This document shows, piece after piece, positions 36,262 to 44,715 of a DNA stretch of 64,000 bases (its first letter is position 1; each line of letters begins with the position of its first letter). Both the position numbers and the translations under genes were made by a program. Below the pieces are notes generated by a model. The model worked only from the letters and a program-made list of their open reading frames with translations, did not search any database and was not told the origin of the DNA. The stretch is from Actinophytocola xinjiangensis (GTDB taxonomy: Bacteria > Actinomycetota > Actinomycetes > Mycobacteriales > Pseudonocardiaceae), in NCBI RefSeq assembly GCF_001921215.1, contig NZ_MSIF01000012.1:62001-126000 (forward strand), in the 5' to 3' direction.

Positions 36262-36280
36262 CCTCATCCGGCCTGGGTGA
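36262..36280 (-). promoter_or_regulatory. Cluster motif copy upstream of the SulP1 transcript
   Basis: On the minus strand this reads TCACCC-AGGCC-GGATGAGG. The flanking halves are identical to the copy at 39822-39840, while the five spacer bases differ. Confidence 0.6.
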
Positions 36281-36315
36281 GGACGCTCGCCTCCCCGGTG
36301 GACCACCCTGGGCCG

Positions 36316-37989
36316 ATGACCGGTGGTGGCGGGAGGTCGCGGGACTGGTTGCCCGCGGCGGGGTGGCTGCGCGGCTATCGCGGCCCGTGGTCGGTGGACG
36401 TGCTCGCCGGGCTGACCGTCGTCGCGCTGGTCGTGCCGGAGGGCATGGCCTACGCCCAGGTCGCCGGGATGCCGCCGCAGACCGCGTTCTACGCCGCGCC
36501 GATCGCGTTGCTGCTCTACGCGCTGCTGGGCACCTCCCGCCAGCTCGTGGTGTCGTTGTCGGGCACGGTGGCGGTGCTCTCGGCGGCGACGGTCGGTGCG
36601 CTGGCCGCGCAGGGCGGTGCCGAGTTCGCCGCGCTGACCGCCGCGTTGGCGATCCTCACCGGCCTGGTCGCGCTGGCGGCGGGAATCCTGCGGCTGGGCC
36701 GGTTCTCGCAGTTCTTCTCCGAGTCGGTGCTCACCGGGTTCGTCACCGGGCTGGCGCTGGTGATCGCCGTCAAGCAGGTGCCCAAGATCCTGGGGATCGA
36801 CGGCGGCGGCGACGGGTTCTTCGACCGGGTGTGGACGATCCTGCGCCAGCTCGGCCAGATCCGGCCGCTCACCCTGCTGGTCGGGCTGTTCGCCATCGCG
36901 GTGATCGTGGTGATCGGCCGGTTCTGGCCGAAGGTGCCGGCCTCGCTGGCGGCACTGGTGACCGGGATCGGGGTCTCGGCGGTGTTCACGTTGTCCGACA
37001 ACGACGTCGACGTGGTCGGTGACCTGCCCAGCGGCCTGGCGCCGCCGGCCCTGCCGGACGTGTCCTTCGGCGACCTCGCGGGCCTGGCCGCCGGTGCGGT
37101 CGGGCTGGCGCTGGTCACCTTCGCCGAGGCGATCGGGGTGGCCCGCAGCCTGGCGAACAAGCACGGCTACGAGGTCGACGCGGACGCGGAGCTGCGGGCG
37201 TTGGGAGCGGCCAACATCGGCGCCGGCCTGTTCCAGGGCCTGCCGACCGGGTCGAGCCTGTCGAACTCGGCGGCCAACGACGCGGCCGGCGCGCGGACCC
37301 CGGTGTCGCTGATCGTCGCGGCGGTGCTGACCGCGTTGGTGGCGTTGTTCCTCACCGGACTGTTCACCCCGCTGCCCGAGGCGACGTTGGGCGGCATCGT
37401 GGTGATGGCCGTGGCCAGGATGATCAAGGCGCGCGAGCTGGCCCGGCTGTGGCGCGTGCGGCGCGCCGACTTCCTGCTCGGCGTGGTCGCGCTGCTCGGG
37501 GTGCTGGTCTTCGACGTGCTGCCGGGCCTGGCGATCGCCGTGGTCTGCTCGGCGTTCGTGGTGATCTACCGGGCGGCCAACGCCCGCCCCGCCGCGCTGG
37601 GCCGGGAGAAGGGCGGGCCGGACCTCGTCGACGTCGGGCAGAACCCCGACGCCCACGCCTTCTCCGGGGTGCTGGTGGTGCGGCCCAACGCGCCGGTGTT
37701 CTTCGCCAACGCGGTCTCCCTGCGGGACTGGGTGGTCGGCCGGCTGGGTGACCAGCACGCCGTGGTGCTCGACCTGGAGGCGACCACCGACCTCGACGTG
37801 CCGGCCGCCGACATGATCCGTGAGCTGCGCGCCGATCTCGGCCGCCGGCACGTGGCGCTGCGCCTGGCCCGCGTGCACCACGGTGTGCGGGAGATGTTGT
37901 CCCGCGCCGGGGTCATGGACGTGGTCGGCGCCGACCACGTCCACGGGTCCACCCGGGAGGCGATCGACGCCGCCGGCCCGGCGACCTGA
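36316..37989 (+). CDS. SulP-family anion transporter with STAS domain (SulP2)
   Basis: The 557-residue product shows the SulP signature (VVPEGMAYAQVAGMPPQTAF), about eleven membrane helices and a C-terminal STAS domain (about 445-550, AVVLDLEATTDLDVPAADM). It is a clear paralogue of SulP1 on the other strand, yet more like the classic sulfate permease group in its QGLPTGSSLSNSAANDAAGA segment. ATG 36316 is used; no strong Shine-Dalgarno sequence is seen. The two transporter genes are divergent, with the shared region holding one copy of the cluster motif. The substrate is an anion, possibly sulfate or bicarbonate. Confidence 0.92.
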   Translation: MTGGGGRSRDWLPAAGWLRGYRGPWSVDVLAGLTVVALVVPEGMAYAQVAGMPPQTAFYAAPIALLLYALLGTSRQLVVSLSGTVAVLSAATVGALAAQGGAEFAALTAALAILTGLVALAAGILRLGRFSQFFSESVLTGFVTGLALVIAVKQVPKILGIDGGGDGFFDRVWTILRQLGQIRPLTLLVGLFAIAVIVVIGRFWPKVPASLAALVTGIGVSAVFTLSDNDVDVVGDLPSGLAPPALPDVSFGDLAGLAAGAVGLALVTFAEAIGVARSLANKHGYEVDADAELRALGAANIGAGLFQGLPTGSSLSNSAANDAAGARTPVSLIVAAVLTALVALFLTGLFTPLPEATLGGIVVMAVARMIKARELARLWRVRRADFLLGVVALLGVLVFDVLPGLAIAVVCSAFVVIYRAANARPAALGREKGGPDLVDVGQNPDAHAFSGVLVVRPNAPVFFANAVSLRDWVVGRLGDQHAVVLDLEATTDLDVPAADMIRELRADLGRRHVALRLARVHHGVREMLSRAGVMDVVGADHVHGSTREAIDAAGPAT

Positions 37990-38001
37990 CGGCGACGTGA
38001 C

Positions 38002-38676
38002 TCAGCCGGCGAACCCGCTGATCGCGTCGCCGACGAGCTTCACGCCGATGACCGCGCACAGCACCGCCAGGATCACCGCGTTGTTGCGTCCCAGCCAGGT
38101 CTTCAGGTGGCCCAGCAGCACCGGCGCCCGCTCGCCCATCGTGAGGTACACCACCACCGGCAGTCCCACCCCGAGCGTGCCGATGACCGCGAACACCAGG
38201 TAGGCCACCACCTGCTGTCCGCCGGGGATCCCGGTCTGGGCGATGGCGGCGGCCGCCGCCACGGCCAGCAGCAGGTTCTTCGGGTTCACCCCGGCCAGGA
38301 CGGCGGCCGTGCCGATCGCCCTGCCCGGCCCGAAGCGGTCGATGGCCCCCATCCACTTCGGCATCTCCGGTTGTTCGTCGCCGTGCGGGCGCTTCCCGAC
38401 GTTGCGCACGGCCACCACCAGCACCCCCAGGCCCAGCACCAGTTTGAGCCAGCTGACCCAGGTCGCCGGGGAGCCGCCGGAACTGGCGTGCGGCCCGGCG
38501 ACCAGCAGCACGACCGCGCCGACGACCCCGAGCCCGGCCAGCCAGCCGAGCACGAACGCCGGGCCGTTGGTCCGCGCCCGGGGCGTGGTCAGCATCAGCA
38601 CCACGGCGATGATCGGCAGCGGGCTCAGCGCGACCCCCACCGCCAGCGGGAGAACCTGTCCGATCGCACTGCCCAT
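38002..38676 (-). CDS. GAP-family (Sap, sulfolipid-addressing-like) membrane protein 1
   Basis: The 224-residue product has about six transmembrane helices with the LysE-like start AIGQVLPLAVGVALSPLPII and a cytosolic loop (GKRPHGDEQPEMPKWMGAID) between helices three and four, followed by AGVNPKNLLLAVAAAAAIA. In mycobacteria this family helps move sulfolipid or peptidoglycolipid to the surface; elsewhere the role is unknown. It is convergent with SulP2 (12 nt) and divergent from the DUF1269 gene. A second family member lies at 39952-40596. Confidence 0.85.
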   Translation of the reverse strand: MGSAIGQVLPLAVGVALSPLPIIAVVLMLTTPRARTNGPAFVLGWLAGLGVVGAVVLLVAGPHASSGGSPATWVSWLKLVLGLGVLVVAVRNVGKRPHGDEQPEMPKWMGAIDRFGPGRAIGTAAVLAGVNPKNLLLAVAAAAAIAQTGIPGGQQVVAYLVFAVIGTLGVGLPVVVYLTMGERAPVLLGHLKTWLGRNNAVILAVLCAVIGVKLVGDAISGFAG

Positions 38677-38701
38677 GATGGCTCCGGATCTTCACGAGAG
38701 A

Positions 38702-38720
38702 TCGCCCGTCGCGGGTGAGG
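38702..38720 (+). promoter_or_regulatory. Cluster motif copy upstream of the DUF1269 gene
   Basis: This reads TCGCCC-GTCGC-GGGTGAGG on the plus strand with the standard 5-nt spacer and ends 57 nt before the ATG at 38778. Confidence 0.5.
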
Positions 38721-38777
38721 GCACCCGCCCGCCGCGCGGGAAGGCTGCGGGGCGAACGGTCGACACAGGAGGAACAG

Positions 38778-39269
38778 ATGACGACGCTCACAGTCTGGAA
38801 GTTCGACGACCCGGCCGCGGCGGACACCACCGTCGCCACCCTGGAGAACCTGGCCAAGCAGGAACTGATCACCGTGCACGACGCGGCGACGGTGTCCTGG
38901 CCGACCGACGCGAAGAAGCCGAAGACCCGTCAGCTGCGGAACCTGACCGGAACCGGCGCCATGGGCGGGATGCTCTGGGGCATGCTGTTCGGCCTCATCT
39001 TCTTCGTGCCGCTGCTCGGTGCCGCCATCGGCGCGGCGACCGGCGCGTTGGCCGGCCGCCTCACCGACGTCGGCATCGACGACGACTTCATCAAGTCGGT
39101 GCGTGAGCGGATCACTCCCGGGACCTCGGCGCTGTTCCTGATGTCCAGCGACGCGGTGCCCGACAAGATCCGGGCCGCGATCAACGATCTCGGTCTGCGG
39201 CCGGAGCTGATCCAGTCGAACCTGTCCACCGACCAGGAGACCGCGCTGCGCGAGATGATCTCGTCGTAG
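38778..39269 (+). CDS. DUF1269-type membrane protein
   Basis: The 163-residue product starts at ATG 38778 after AGGAGGAAC. It begins with a ferredoxin-like beta-alpha part (LTVWKFDDPAAADTTVATLE). A glycine-rich double-helix membrane hairpin follows (GGMLWGMLFGLIFFVPLLG, AAIGAATGALAGRL), then a second soluble part (SALFLMSSDAVPDKIRAAI). This layout is typical of DUF1269 proteins, often found among stress-response genes of actinobacteria; the function is unknown. A motif copy lies 57 nt upstream. Confidence 0.85.
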   Translation: MTTLTVWKFDDPAAADTTVATLENLAKQELITVHDAATVSWPTDAKKPKTRQLRNLTGTGAMGGMLWGMLFGLIFFVPLLGAAIGAATGALAGRLTDVGIDDDFIKSVRERITPGTSALFLMSSDAVPDKIRAAINDLGLRPELIQSNLSTDQETALREMISS

Positions 39270-39272
39270 CGG

Positions 39273-39755
39273 CTAGTCCTCCATGCGCATCTCGCGCCCG
39301 TGCACGGCAAGGGCGTAGATGACGATCACGTCGATGGCGATGACCACGACCGCCCACACCGGGTAGGCGGAGATGAACGCCAGGTTGACGATGGCGCTGA
39401 TGGACGCCAGGGCGATACCGCCGATCCTGGCGGCGGTGTTGCCGGTCATCACGCCGGCACCGATCAGCACCGCGAGCACACCGATACCGAGGTGGACCCA
39501 GCCCCACGCCGTGTAGTTGACGTTGACGATCAGGCCGGACTCCTCCACGACGTAGAAGCCGGAGTTGAACAGGGCCACCAGGCCCTCGATGGCCTGGAAC
39601 GCACCCAGCACCATCATCATGATGCCGGCGAACACGATCCAGCCGAGCCACCCCGACCGCCGGGTCACGCCGGTGTCGGCGGTGGCTCTGGTCTCGGGAT
39701 AGGCGTGCGCGCCGGTGCCAGGCATCCGCATGGCACCCGCTCCGGTGTTGGACAT
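39273..39755 (-). CDS. DUF7144-like four-helix membrane protein
   Basis: The 160-residue product has a polar N-terminus (about 1-33) and four transmembrane helices (WLGWIVFAGIMMMVLGAFQA; WGWVHLGIGVLAVLIGAGVM; IGGIALASISAIVNLAFI; VWAVVVIAIDVIVIYALAV), a common actinobacterial family of unknown function. The ATG at 39755 follows GGAAGG. The gene is convergent with DUF1269 (3 nt between stops). A strong motif copy lies 66 nt upstream. Confidence 0.85.
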   Translation of the reverse strand: MSNTGAGAMRMPGTGAHAYPETRATADTGVTRRSGWLGWIVFAGIMMMVLGAFQAIEGLVALFNSGFYVVEESGLIVNVNYTAWGWVHLGIGVLAVLIGAGVMTGNTAARIGGIALASISAIVNLAFISAYPVWAVVVIAIDVIVIYALAVHGREMRMED

Positions 39756-39821
39756 GGCGATCCGTCCTTCCTTCGGGGACCTCGGTCTCCGCACGAGCAT
39801 CACCCGTCCGGGGGTCGCCTA

Positions 39822-39840
39822 CCTCATCCCGAGCGGGTGA
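39822..39840 (-). promoter_or_regulatory. Cluster motif copy upstream of the DUF7144 gene
   Basis: On the minus strand this reads TCACCC-GCTCG-GGATGAGG, ending 66 nt before the ATG at 39755. A partial match (TCACCC at 39800-39805) lies nearby. Confidence 0.6.
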
Positions 39841-39870
39841 AGCGGCCCGCCGGGCCTGGTGGCGGGTTTC

Positions 39871-39889
39871 TCACCCGCGCGGGAGGAGG
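39871..39889 (+). promoter_or_regulatory. Cluster motif copy upstream of the second GAP-family gene
   Basis: This reads TCACCC-GCGCG-GGAGGAGG on the plus strand, ending 62 nt before the ATG at 39952. It is back to back with the copy at 39822-39840, so this divergent region carries one site for each gene. Confidence 0.6.
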
Positions 39890-39951
39890 GCCAGTGCGGC
39901 GCGCGGCGGCACGCTCACGCCATGACGCCGCCGCTGCCACAGGAGTGACCG

Positions 39952-40596
39952 ATGGGGACGCTGCTGCTGGAACTGACTCCGTTCGCCATCGGGCTCGCGG
40001 TCAGCCCGGCCACGATCGCGGTCACCATCATGTTCCTCACCTCGGACCGCCCGGTGGGCAACGCGCTGGCCTTCGCCGGTGGTTTCGGCGCGGTCTACGC
40101 CGCGCTGTCGGTGATCGTGCTGGTCGTCGTGGGAGCCGCGAGCGAGCCGCTGATCAGCCAGACCGCCAAGGCGGTGATCACGATCGCGGTCGGTCTGCTC
40201 CTGCTCGCGCTCGGTATCAAGTCGGGGCGCAGTCCCCAGTCGAACACCGGGTTGTTGTCCAGGGCGGAGCACACCTCACCGCGCAAGGCGTTCACGCTCG
40301 GCCTGGTGGTCGCGGTGGTCAACTGGAACGTGCCGCTCTACCTCGGCGGACTCGCCACGATCACCGCCTCCGGCGCCGACGTGGGCGCGACCATCGCCGG
40401 CGCGCTGCTGCTGTTGTTGGGGGCTGAGGCGGGACTGCTGGTGCCGGTCCTGTGGTACGTGCTGTGGCCGCGCGGCGCCAGCCGGGGTCTGGCACGGGTC
40501 AAGACCTGGTTCGGCCGCCACGAGAAGAAGGTGGTGTTCGGGGTGCTGGTGGTGTTCGGCGTGGTGTTCGTCGTCAAGGGCATCGCCGGCCTCTGA
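39952..40596 (+). CDS. GAP-family (Sap-like) membrane protein 2
   Basis: The 214-residue product has about six transmembrane helices, starting LLLELTPFAIGLAVSPATIA, with a cytosolic loop (SGRSPQSNTGLLSRAEHTSP) and the conserved region KAFTLGLVVAVVNWNVPLYL. It belongs to the same family as the gene at 38002-38676, but the two are quite different in sequence, so they probably do not result from a recent duplication. The ATG is preceded by AGGAGTGACCG. Confidence 0.83.
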   Translation: MGTLLLELTPFAIGLAVSPATIAVTIMFLTSDRPVGNALAFAGGFGAVYAALSVIVLVVVGAASEPLISQTAKAVITIAVGLLLLALGIKSGRSPQSNTGLLSRAEHTSPRKAFTLGLVVAVVNWNVPLYLGGLATITASGADVGATIAGALLLLLGAEAGLLVPVLWYVLWPRGASRGLARVKTWFGRHEKKVVFGVLVVFGVVFVVKGIAGL

Positions 40597-40626
40597 GCGT
40601 CCCGACCGGACCTTCTCGCGGGCGGC

Positions 40627-40968
40627 TCAGCTTTCCCGCATGGCGCGGCGGATCTCCTCCAGCCGGTCGCGGCCGGCCTTCTCCCGCGCGGCGAACTGCT
40701 CGTCCACCGACCGTCCCTGCGGTGTCTGCGCGGCCAGTTCACCGCTGCCGGCGGACGTGGCGAAGCGGTTCTCGATCTGGTCCCGGACGTAGTCGAAGTT
40801 CGGCACGCCGCCCTCGGTGTAGTCGCCCGGCGGCACCTGGACCGGCGCCGGGTCCTCGACGATCTCGGCGTCGATGGGCGCGTTCTCCGGGGTCGCGGGG
40901 TTCGCGGAATTCGCGGAATTCTCCGTGTGCTCCGGGTTCGGTGCGTTCGGGTCCTGTGGGTTGGTCAT
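40627..40968 (-). CDS. Small hydrophilic hypothetical protein
   Basis: The 113-residue product has a low-complexity N-terminal half rich in Asn, Pro, Glu and Ala (residues 1-48). A more ordered C-terminal half follows (GGVPNFDYVRDQIENRFATS), ending in a charged helix (REKAGRDRLEEIRRAMRES). It resembles small actinobacterial PspA/PspC-accessory-like proteins only in general character, and I do not assign a family. It starts at ATG 40968. Confidence 0.65.
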   Translation of the reverse strand: MTNPQDPNAPNPEHTENSANSANPATPENAPIDAEIVEDPAPVQVPPGDYTEGGVPNFDYVRDQIENRFATSAGSGELAAQTPQGRSVDEQFAAREKAGRDRLEEIRRAMRES

Positions 40969-41039
40969 GGACCCATTGTGCGCAAGAACACGCGACCGTG
41001 CCGCGAGCGGGGTGTGCGCTTGCCGACAGATCCGTTGCT

Positions 41040-41741
41040 CTACAGGCGTGCCTGCAACGCGTCCGCGGCGGCGAGCAGGTCGGCCGCCCAGCGCGCGCCG
41101 GGGCGGCGGCCCATGCGGTCGATCGGCCCGGAAACCGAAACAGCCGCCACAACAGCCCCATTCGCATCACGCACCGGCGCGGACACGCTTGCCACGCCTG
41201 GTTCCCGCTCGCCCACGCTTTGTGCCCAGCCGCGCCGACGGACCTCCAACAACGCGCGTTCCCCGAACACAGCGTCGGTCAACAGCGCACGCTGGGTGGC
41301 CGGGTCGGTCCACGCGGCAAGGACTTTCGCGCCGGAGCCGGCCGTCATCGGCAGCCGGGCGCCGACGGGAACCGTGTCCCGCAACCCGGATGGCGGCTCG
41401 GCGGTGGACACACAGATCCGCTGCGCACCGTCGCGACGGTAGAGCTGCACGCTCTCCCCGGTGCGGTCGCGCAGCCGGGGCAGGACCGAACCCGCCGCGT
41501 CGAGCAGCGGGTCGACCGCGCCGCCGGCCAACTCGGCCAGCGCGGCGCCGGGGCGCCAGCGCCCGTCGGATCCCCGGCGCAGTAACCGATGCACCTCCAA
41601 CCCGACCGCCAGCCGGTGCGCGGTGGCGCGCGGAAGTCCCGTTCTGGTGCAGAGCTCCGCGAGGCCACATGGCTCCTTGGCCACGGCCTCCAGAACGGCC
41701 ATTGCCTTGTCGAGAACTCCGATGCCGCTATGCTGTCCCAC
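41040..41741 (-). CDS. ndgR: IclR-family regulator NdgR, divergent from leuCD
   Basis: The 233-residue product has an IclR winged helix (CGLAELCTRTGLPRATAHRL, about 25-45) and effector domain (RLPMTAGSGAKVLAAW; VSAPVRDANGAVVAAVSVSG). Its position divergent from leuC is the conserved position of NdgR/AreB in streptomycetes and related genera, where it controls leucine and other amino-acid genes. The start is GTG 41741 with no Shine-Dalgarno sequence and an AT-rich TATAG/TAGTAT stretch just before it, so the message is probably leaderless. Two operator-like repeats lie between it and leuC. Confidence 0.9.
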   Translation of the reverse strand: MGQHSGIGVLDKAMAVLEAVAKEPCGLAELCTRTGLPRATAHRLAVGLEVHRLLRRGSDGRWRPGAALAELAGGAVDPLLDAAGSVLPRLRDRTGESVQLYRRDGAQRICVSTAEPPSGLRDTVPVGARLPMTAGSGAKVLAAWTDPATQRALLTDAVFGERALLEVRRRGWAQSVGEREPGVASVSAPVRDANGAVVAAVSVSGPIDRMGRRPGARWAADLLAAADALQARL

Positions 41742-41756
41742 GTATCGATACTATGT

Positions 41757-41795
41757 TCCCGCTATATGGGAAGTCCAGTCTCCCGCTCAGTGGGA
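41757..41795. promoter_or_regulatory. Tandem NdgR-type operators
   Basis: Two copies of TCCC-N7-GGGA occur at 41757-41771 (TCCCGCTATATGGGA) and 41781-41795 (TCCCGCTCAGTGGGA), 24 bp apart, so on the same face of the helix. They sit in the ndgR-leuC intergenic region, the expected place for NdgR binding. Confidence 0.6.
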
Positions 41796-41826
41796 CCGCT
41801 CTTGTGGAAGTCGATGGTGAATCCAG

Positions 41827-43263
41827 ATGGCCAGAACTCTCGCCGAGAAGGTGTGGGAACAACACGTCGTACGGTCCGGCAGCGGCGCGGAACCGGACCT
41901 GCTCTACATCGACCTCCACCTCGTCCATGAGGTGACCAGCCCGCAGGCCTTCGACGGGCTTCGCCTGGCAGGACGTCCGGTCCGCCGGCCGGACCTGACC
42001 ATCGCGACCGAGGACCACAACGTCCCCACGGTCGGGATCGACCTGCCCATCGCGGATCCGGTCTCCAGGACCCAGGTGGACACCCTGCGCGCCAACTGCG
42101 CCGAGTTCGGCATCCGCCTGCACCCCATGGGCGACGTGGAACAGGGCATCGTGCACGTCGTCGGCCCGCAGCTGGGCCTGACCCAGCCGGGAACGACGGT
42201 GGTGTGCGGCGACTCGCACACCTCCACCCACGGCGCCTTCGGCGCGCTCGCCTTCGGGATCGGCACCTCGGAGGTCGAGCACGTGCTCGCCACCCAGACC
42301 CTGCCGTTGCGCCCGTTCAGGACGATGGCGATCACCGTCGACGGCGACCTGCGCCCCGGGGTCACGGCCAAGGACATCATCCTCGCCGTCATCGCGCGGA
42401 TCGGCACCAACGGCGGCCAGGGACACGTCCTGGAGTACCGGGGCCGGGCCATCGAGCAGCTGTCGATGGAAGCCCGGATGACCGTGTGCAACATGTCCAT
42501 CGAGGCCGGCGCGCGGGCCGGCATGATCGCCCCGGACGACACCACCTTCGCCTACCTGAAGGGCCGTCCGCACGCGCCCCGGGGCGCCGACTGGGACGCC
42601 GCCGTCGCCGCCTGGCGGGAACTGCGCACCGACGAGGGTGCGACCTTCGACACCGAGGTGCGCATCGACGCCGCCGAGCTGACCCCGTTCGTCACCTGGG
42701 GAACCAACCCCGGTCAGGGTTTGCCCCTGTCCGAGCGGGTTCCCGACCCGGAGACGATCCCGGACGAGAACGAGCGCCGTTCGGCGGAGAAGGCACTCGC
42801 CTACATGGACCTGGTCCCGGGCACCCCGCTGCGCGAGATCCACGTCGACACCGTTTTCCTTGGCTCCTGCACAAATGGTCGAATCGAGGACCTGCGGGCC
42901 GCCGCGGAGGTGTTGCGCGGCCACCGGGTCGCCGACGGGGTCCGGATGCTCGTCGTGCCGGGATCGATGCGGGTCAGGCAGACCGCCGAGGCCGAGGGAC
43001 TGCACGAGATCTTCCTCGGCGCCGGGGCCGAATGGCGGGCCGCCGGGTGCTCGATGTGCCTTGGCATGAACCCCGACCAGCTCAGCCCGGGGGAGCGCAG
43101 CGCGTCCACATCGAACCGCAACTTCGAGGGCCGGCAGGGCAAGGGCGGCCGGACCCACCTGGTCTCGCCGCTGGTGGCGGCCGCGACCGCCGTACGCGGC
43201 ACCCTGTCCTCCCCGGAGGACCTCGTCGCCAGCCACGCCGTGACCAGCAACGCTTCGCACTGA
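41827..43263 (+). CDS. leuC: 3-isopropylmalate dehydratase large subunit
   Basis: LeuC, with LeuD, isomerises 2-isopropylmalate to 3-isopropylmalate in leucine synthesis. The 478-residue aconitase-type chain shows the family start ([20 protein letters not shown]), [20 protein letters not shown], and the cluster cysteines in [13 protein letters not shown] and [13 protein letters not shown]. Length is normal. It starts at ATG 41827, 85 bp from the divergent ndgR, with the operator pair between. leuD follows 13 nt later. Confidence 0.98.
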   Translation: MARTLAEKVWEQHVVRSGSGAEPDLLYIDLHLVHEVTSPQAFDGLRLAGRPVRRPDLTIATEDHNVPTVGIDLPIADPVSRTQVDTLRANCAEFGIRLHPMGDVEQGIVHVVGPQLGLTQPGTTVVCGDSHTSTHGAFGALAFGIGTSEVEHVLATQTLPLRPFRTMAITVDGDLRPGVTAKDIILAVIARIGTNGGQGHVLEYRGRAIEQLSMEARMTVCNMSIEAGARAGMIAPDDTTFAYLKGRPHAPRGADWDAAVAAWRELRTDEGATFDTEVRIDAAELTPFVTWGTNPGQGLPLSERVPDPETIPDENERRSAEKALAYMDLVPGTPLREIHVDTVFLGSCTNGRIEDLRAAAEVLRGHRVADGVRMLVVPGSMRVRQTAEAEGLHEIFLGAGAEWRAAGCSMCLGMNPDQLSPGERSASTSNRNFEGRQGKGGRTHLVSPLVAAATAVRGTLSSPEDLVASHAVTSNASH

Positions 43264-43276
43264 GAGGGGCACAACC

Positions 43277-43876
43277 ATGGAGCCGTTCACCACGCACACC
43301 GGGGTCGGTGTGCCGCTGCGCAGGTCCAACGTGGACACCGACCAGATCATCCCGGCCGTGTACCTCAAGCGGGTGAGCCGGACGGGCTTCGAGGACGGCC
43401 TGTTCGCCGCCTGGCGCTCCGACGAGCACTTCGTGCTCAACCAGGAGCCCTACCGCGCCGGCAGCGTCCTGGTCGCCGGGCCGGACTTCGGCACCGGCTC
43501 CTCCCGGGAGCACGCCGTCTGGGCGCTGGCCGACTACGGGTTCCGGGTGGTGATCTCCTCCCGCTTCGCCGACATCTTCCGGGGCAACGCCGGCAAGCAG
43601 GGCCTGGTGGCGGCCGAGTGCGCGCAGTCCGACGTCGAGCTGCTGTGGAAGCTGCTGGAAGCCGAACCGGGCACCGAGGTGACCGTTGACCTGCGGGACA
43701 AGACGGTGCGCGCCAAGGACTTCACGGCGGCGTTCCAGATCGACGACTACACCGCCTGGCGGCTGCTGGAGGGCCTCGACGACATCGCTCTCACGTTGCG
43801 GCACGAGGAAGCCATTGGGACCTTTGAGGGGGGTCGCCCGAGCTGGAAGCCGGTCACCTCTACACTTCCGTCCTGA
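43277..43876 (+). CDS. leuD: 3-isopropylmalate dehydratase small subunit
   Basis: The 199-residue swivel-domain partner of LeuC shows [37 protein letters not shown] and [15 protein letters not shown]. The ATG at 43277 is preceded by GAGAGGGG. The two genes form one operon, and the hupB promoter lies in the 152 nt that follow. Confidence 0.97.
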   Translation: MEPFTTHTGVGVPLRRSNVDTDQIIPAVYLKRVSRTGFEDGLFAAWRSDEHFVLNQEPYRAGSVLVAGPDFGTGSSREHAVWALADYGFRVVISSRFADIFRGNAGKQGLVAAECAQSDVELLWKLLEAEPGTEVTVDLRDKTVRAKDFTAAFQIDDYTAWRLLEGLDDIALTLRHEEAIGTFEGGRPSWKPVTSTLPS

Positions 43877-44028
43877 GGCTGCCGATTAGCCACCACGCAA
43901 CGGAATCAGACCCCCATAGCGGGGAAAATGGGCGAGTCGCGTGGAAATTGTGCCGAGTTAGGCATACGGTGGCCAGAAGTCGGCCGGTTTGGCCGAGAAC
44001 GCAAGTGTGGTCAACGGAGGACTGAAGG

Positions 44029-44700
44029 GTGAACAAGGCCCAACTCATCGAGGCGCTCTCGGATCGCCTCGGCGACAAGAAGGCTGCCGGCGCCGCCGTC
44101 GACGGTCTGGTCGACGTGATCGTTCGCACGGTCAACAAGGGCGAGAAGGTGAACATCACCGGCTTCGGGGTGTTCGAGAAGCGCGCTCGTGCCGCTCGTA
44201 CCGCGCGCAACCCGCGCACCGGCGAGACGGTGAAGGTGAAGAAGACCAACGTGCCCGCCTTCCGGGCAGGCACGACGTTCAAGGACGTCGTCAGCGGCGC
44301 CAAGAAGCTGCCGAAGGCCGCGACGACCCGCACTCGGGCCGCCGCCGCCAAGCCGGCCACCACGCGCACCGCGGCCGCACGTCCGGCCACCACGCGCGCG
44401 GCCGCGACGACCCGTACGCGGGCCGCCGCTGCCAAGCCGGCGACCACGCGCGCCGCCGCGGCCAAGACCTCCACGAGGTCGACGGCCACCAAGGCCACCA
44501 CCGCCAAGAAGGCCACCACGGCCAAGGCGACCACGGCCAAGACGACGGCCGCCAAGGCGGCGCCGAAGACGGCCGCGAAGGCCACGGCTTCCCGCGCGAC
44601 CGCCGCCAAGGCGCCGGCCGCGAAGAAGGCCACCGCGACCAAGGCGACCGCCAAGGCCCGTCCGGCCGCGAAGAAGGCCACGTCCACGCGCAAGAAGTGA
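44029..44700 (+). CDS. hupB: HU-type nucleoid protein with Lys/Ala histone-H1-like tail
   Basis: The 223-residue product joins a normal HU domain (1-92: [40 protein letters not shown] with the Pro at the DNA-bending arm tip) to a 130-residue tail. The tail is built of short repeats ([30 protein letters not shown]). This is the HupB/MDP1 form typical of mycobacteria and related actinomycetes, where the tail compacts DNA and is modified on lysine. GTG 44029 is the start. A perfect hairpin follows. Confidence 0.96.
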   Translation: MNKAQLIEALSDRLGDKKAAGAAVDGLVDVIVRTVNKGEKVNITGFGVFEKRARAARTARNPRTGETVKVKKTNVPAFRAGTTFKDVVSGAKKLPKAATTRTRAAAAKPATTRTAAARPATTRAAATTRTRAAAAKPATTRAAAAKTSTRSTATKATTAKKATTAKATTAKTTAAKAAPKTAAKATASRATAAKAPAAKKATATKATAKARPAAKKATSTRKK

Positions 44701-44715
44701 CGTAGCGAGTTCCAC

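Noticed and set aside
36316-37944. Minus-strand continuation of the SulP1 frame through the SulP2 gene
   Set aside because: The Asp/Gln/Arg-rich translation is the antisense of SulP2. SulP1 must start near 36057-36267.
38677-38777. A motif copy directing the first GAP gene (38002-38676)
   Set aside because: The only match in this gap points towards DUF1269. On the opposite strand the right half is poor and the distance too short.
40627-40968. Small hydrophilic gene as a member of the bipartite-motif regulon
   Set aside because: No copy of the motif occurs in the 71 nt upstream of its start.
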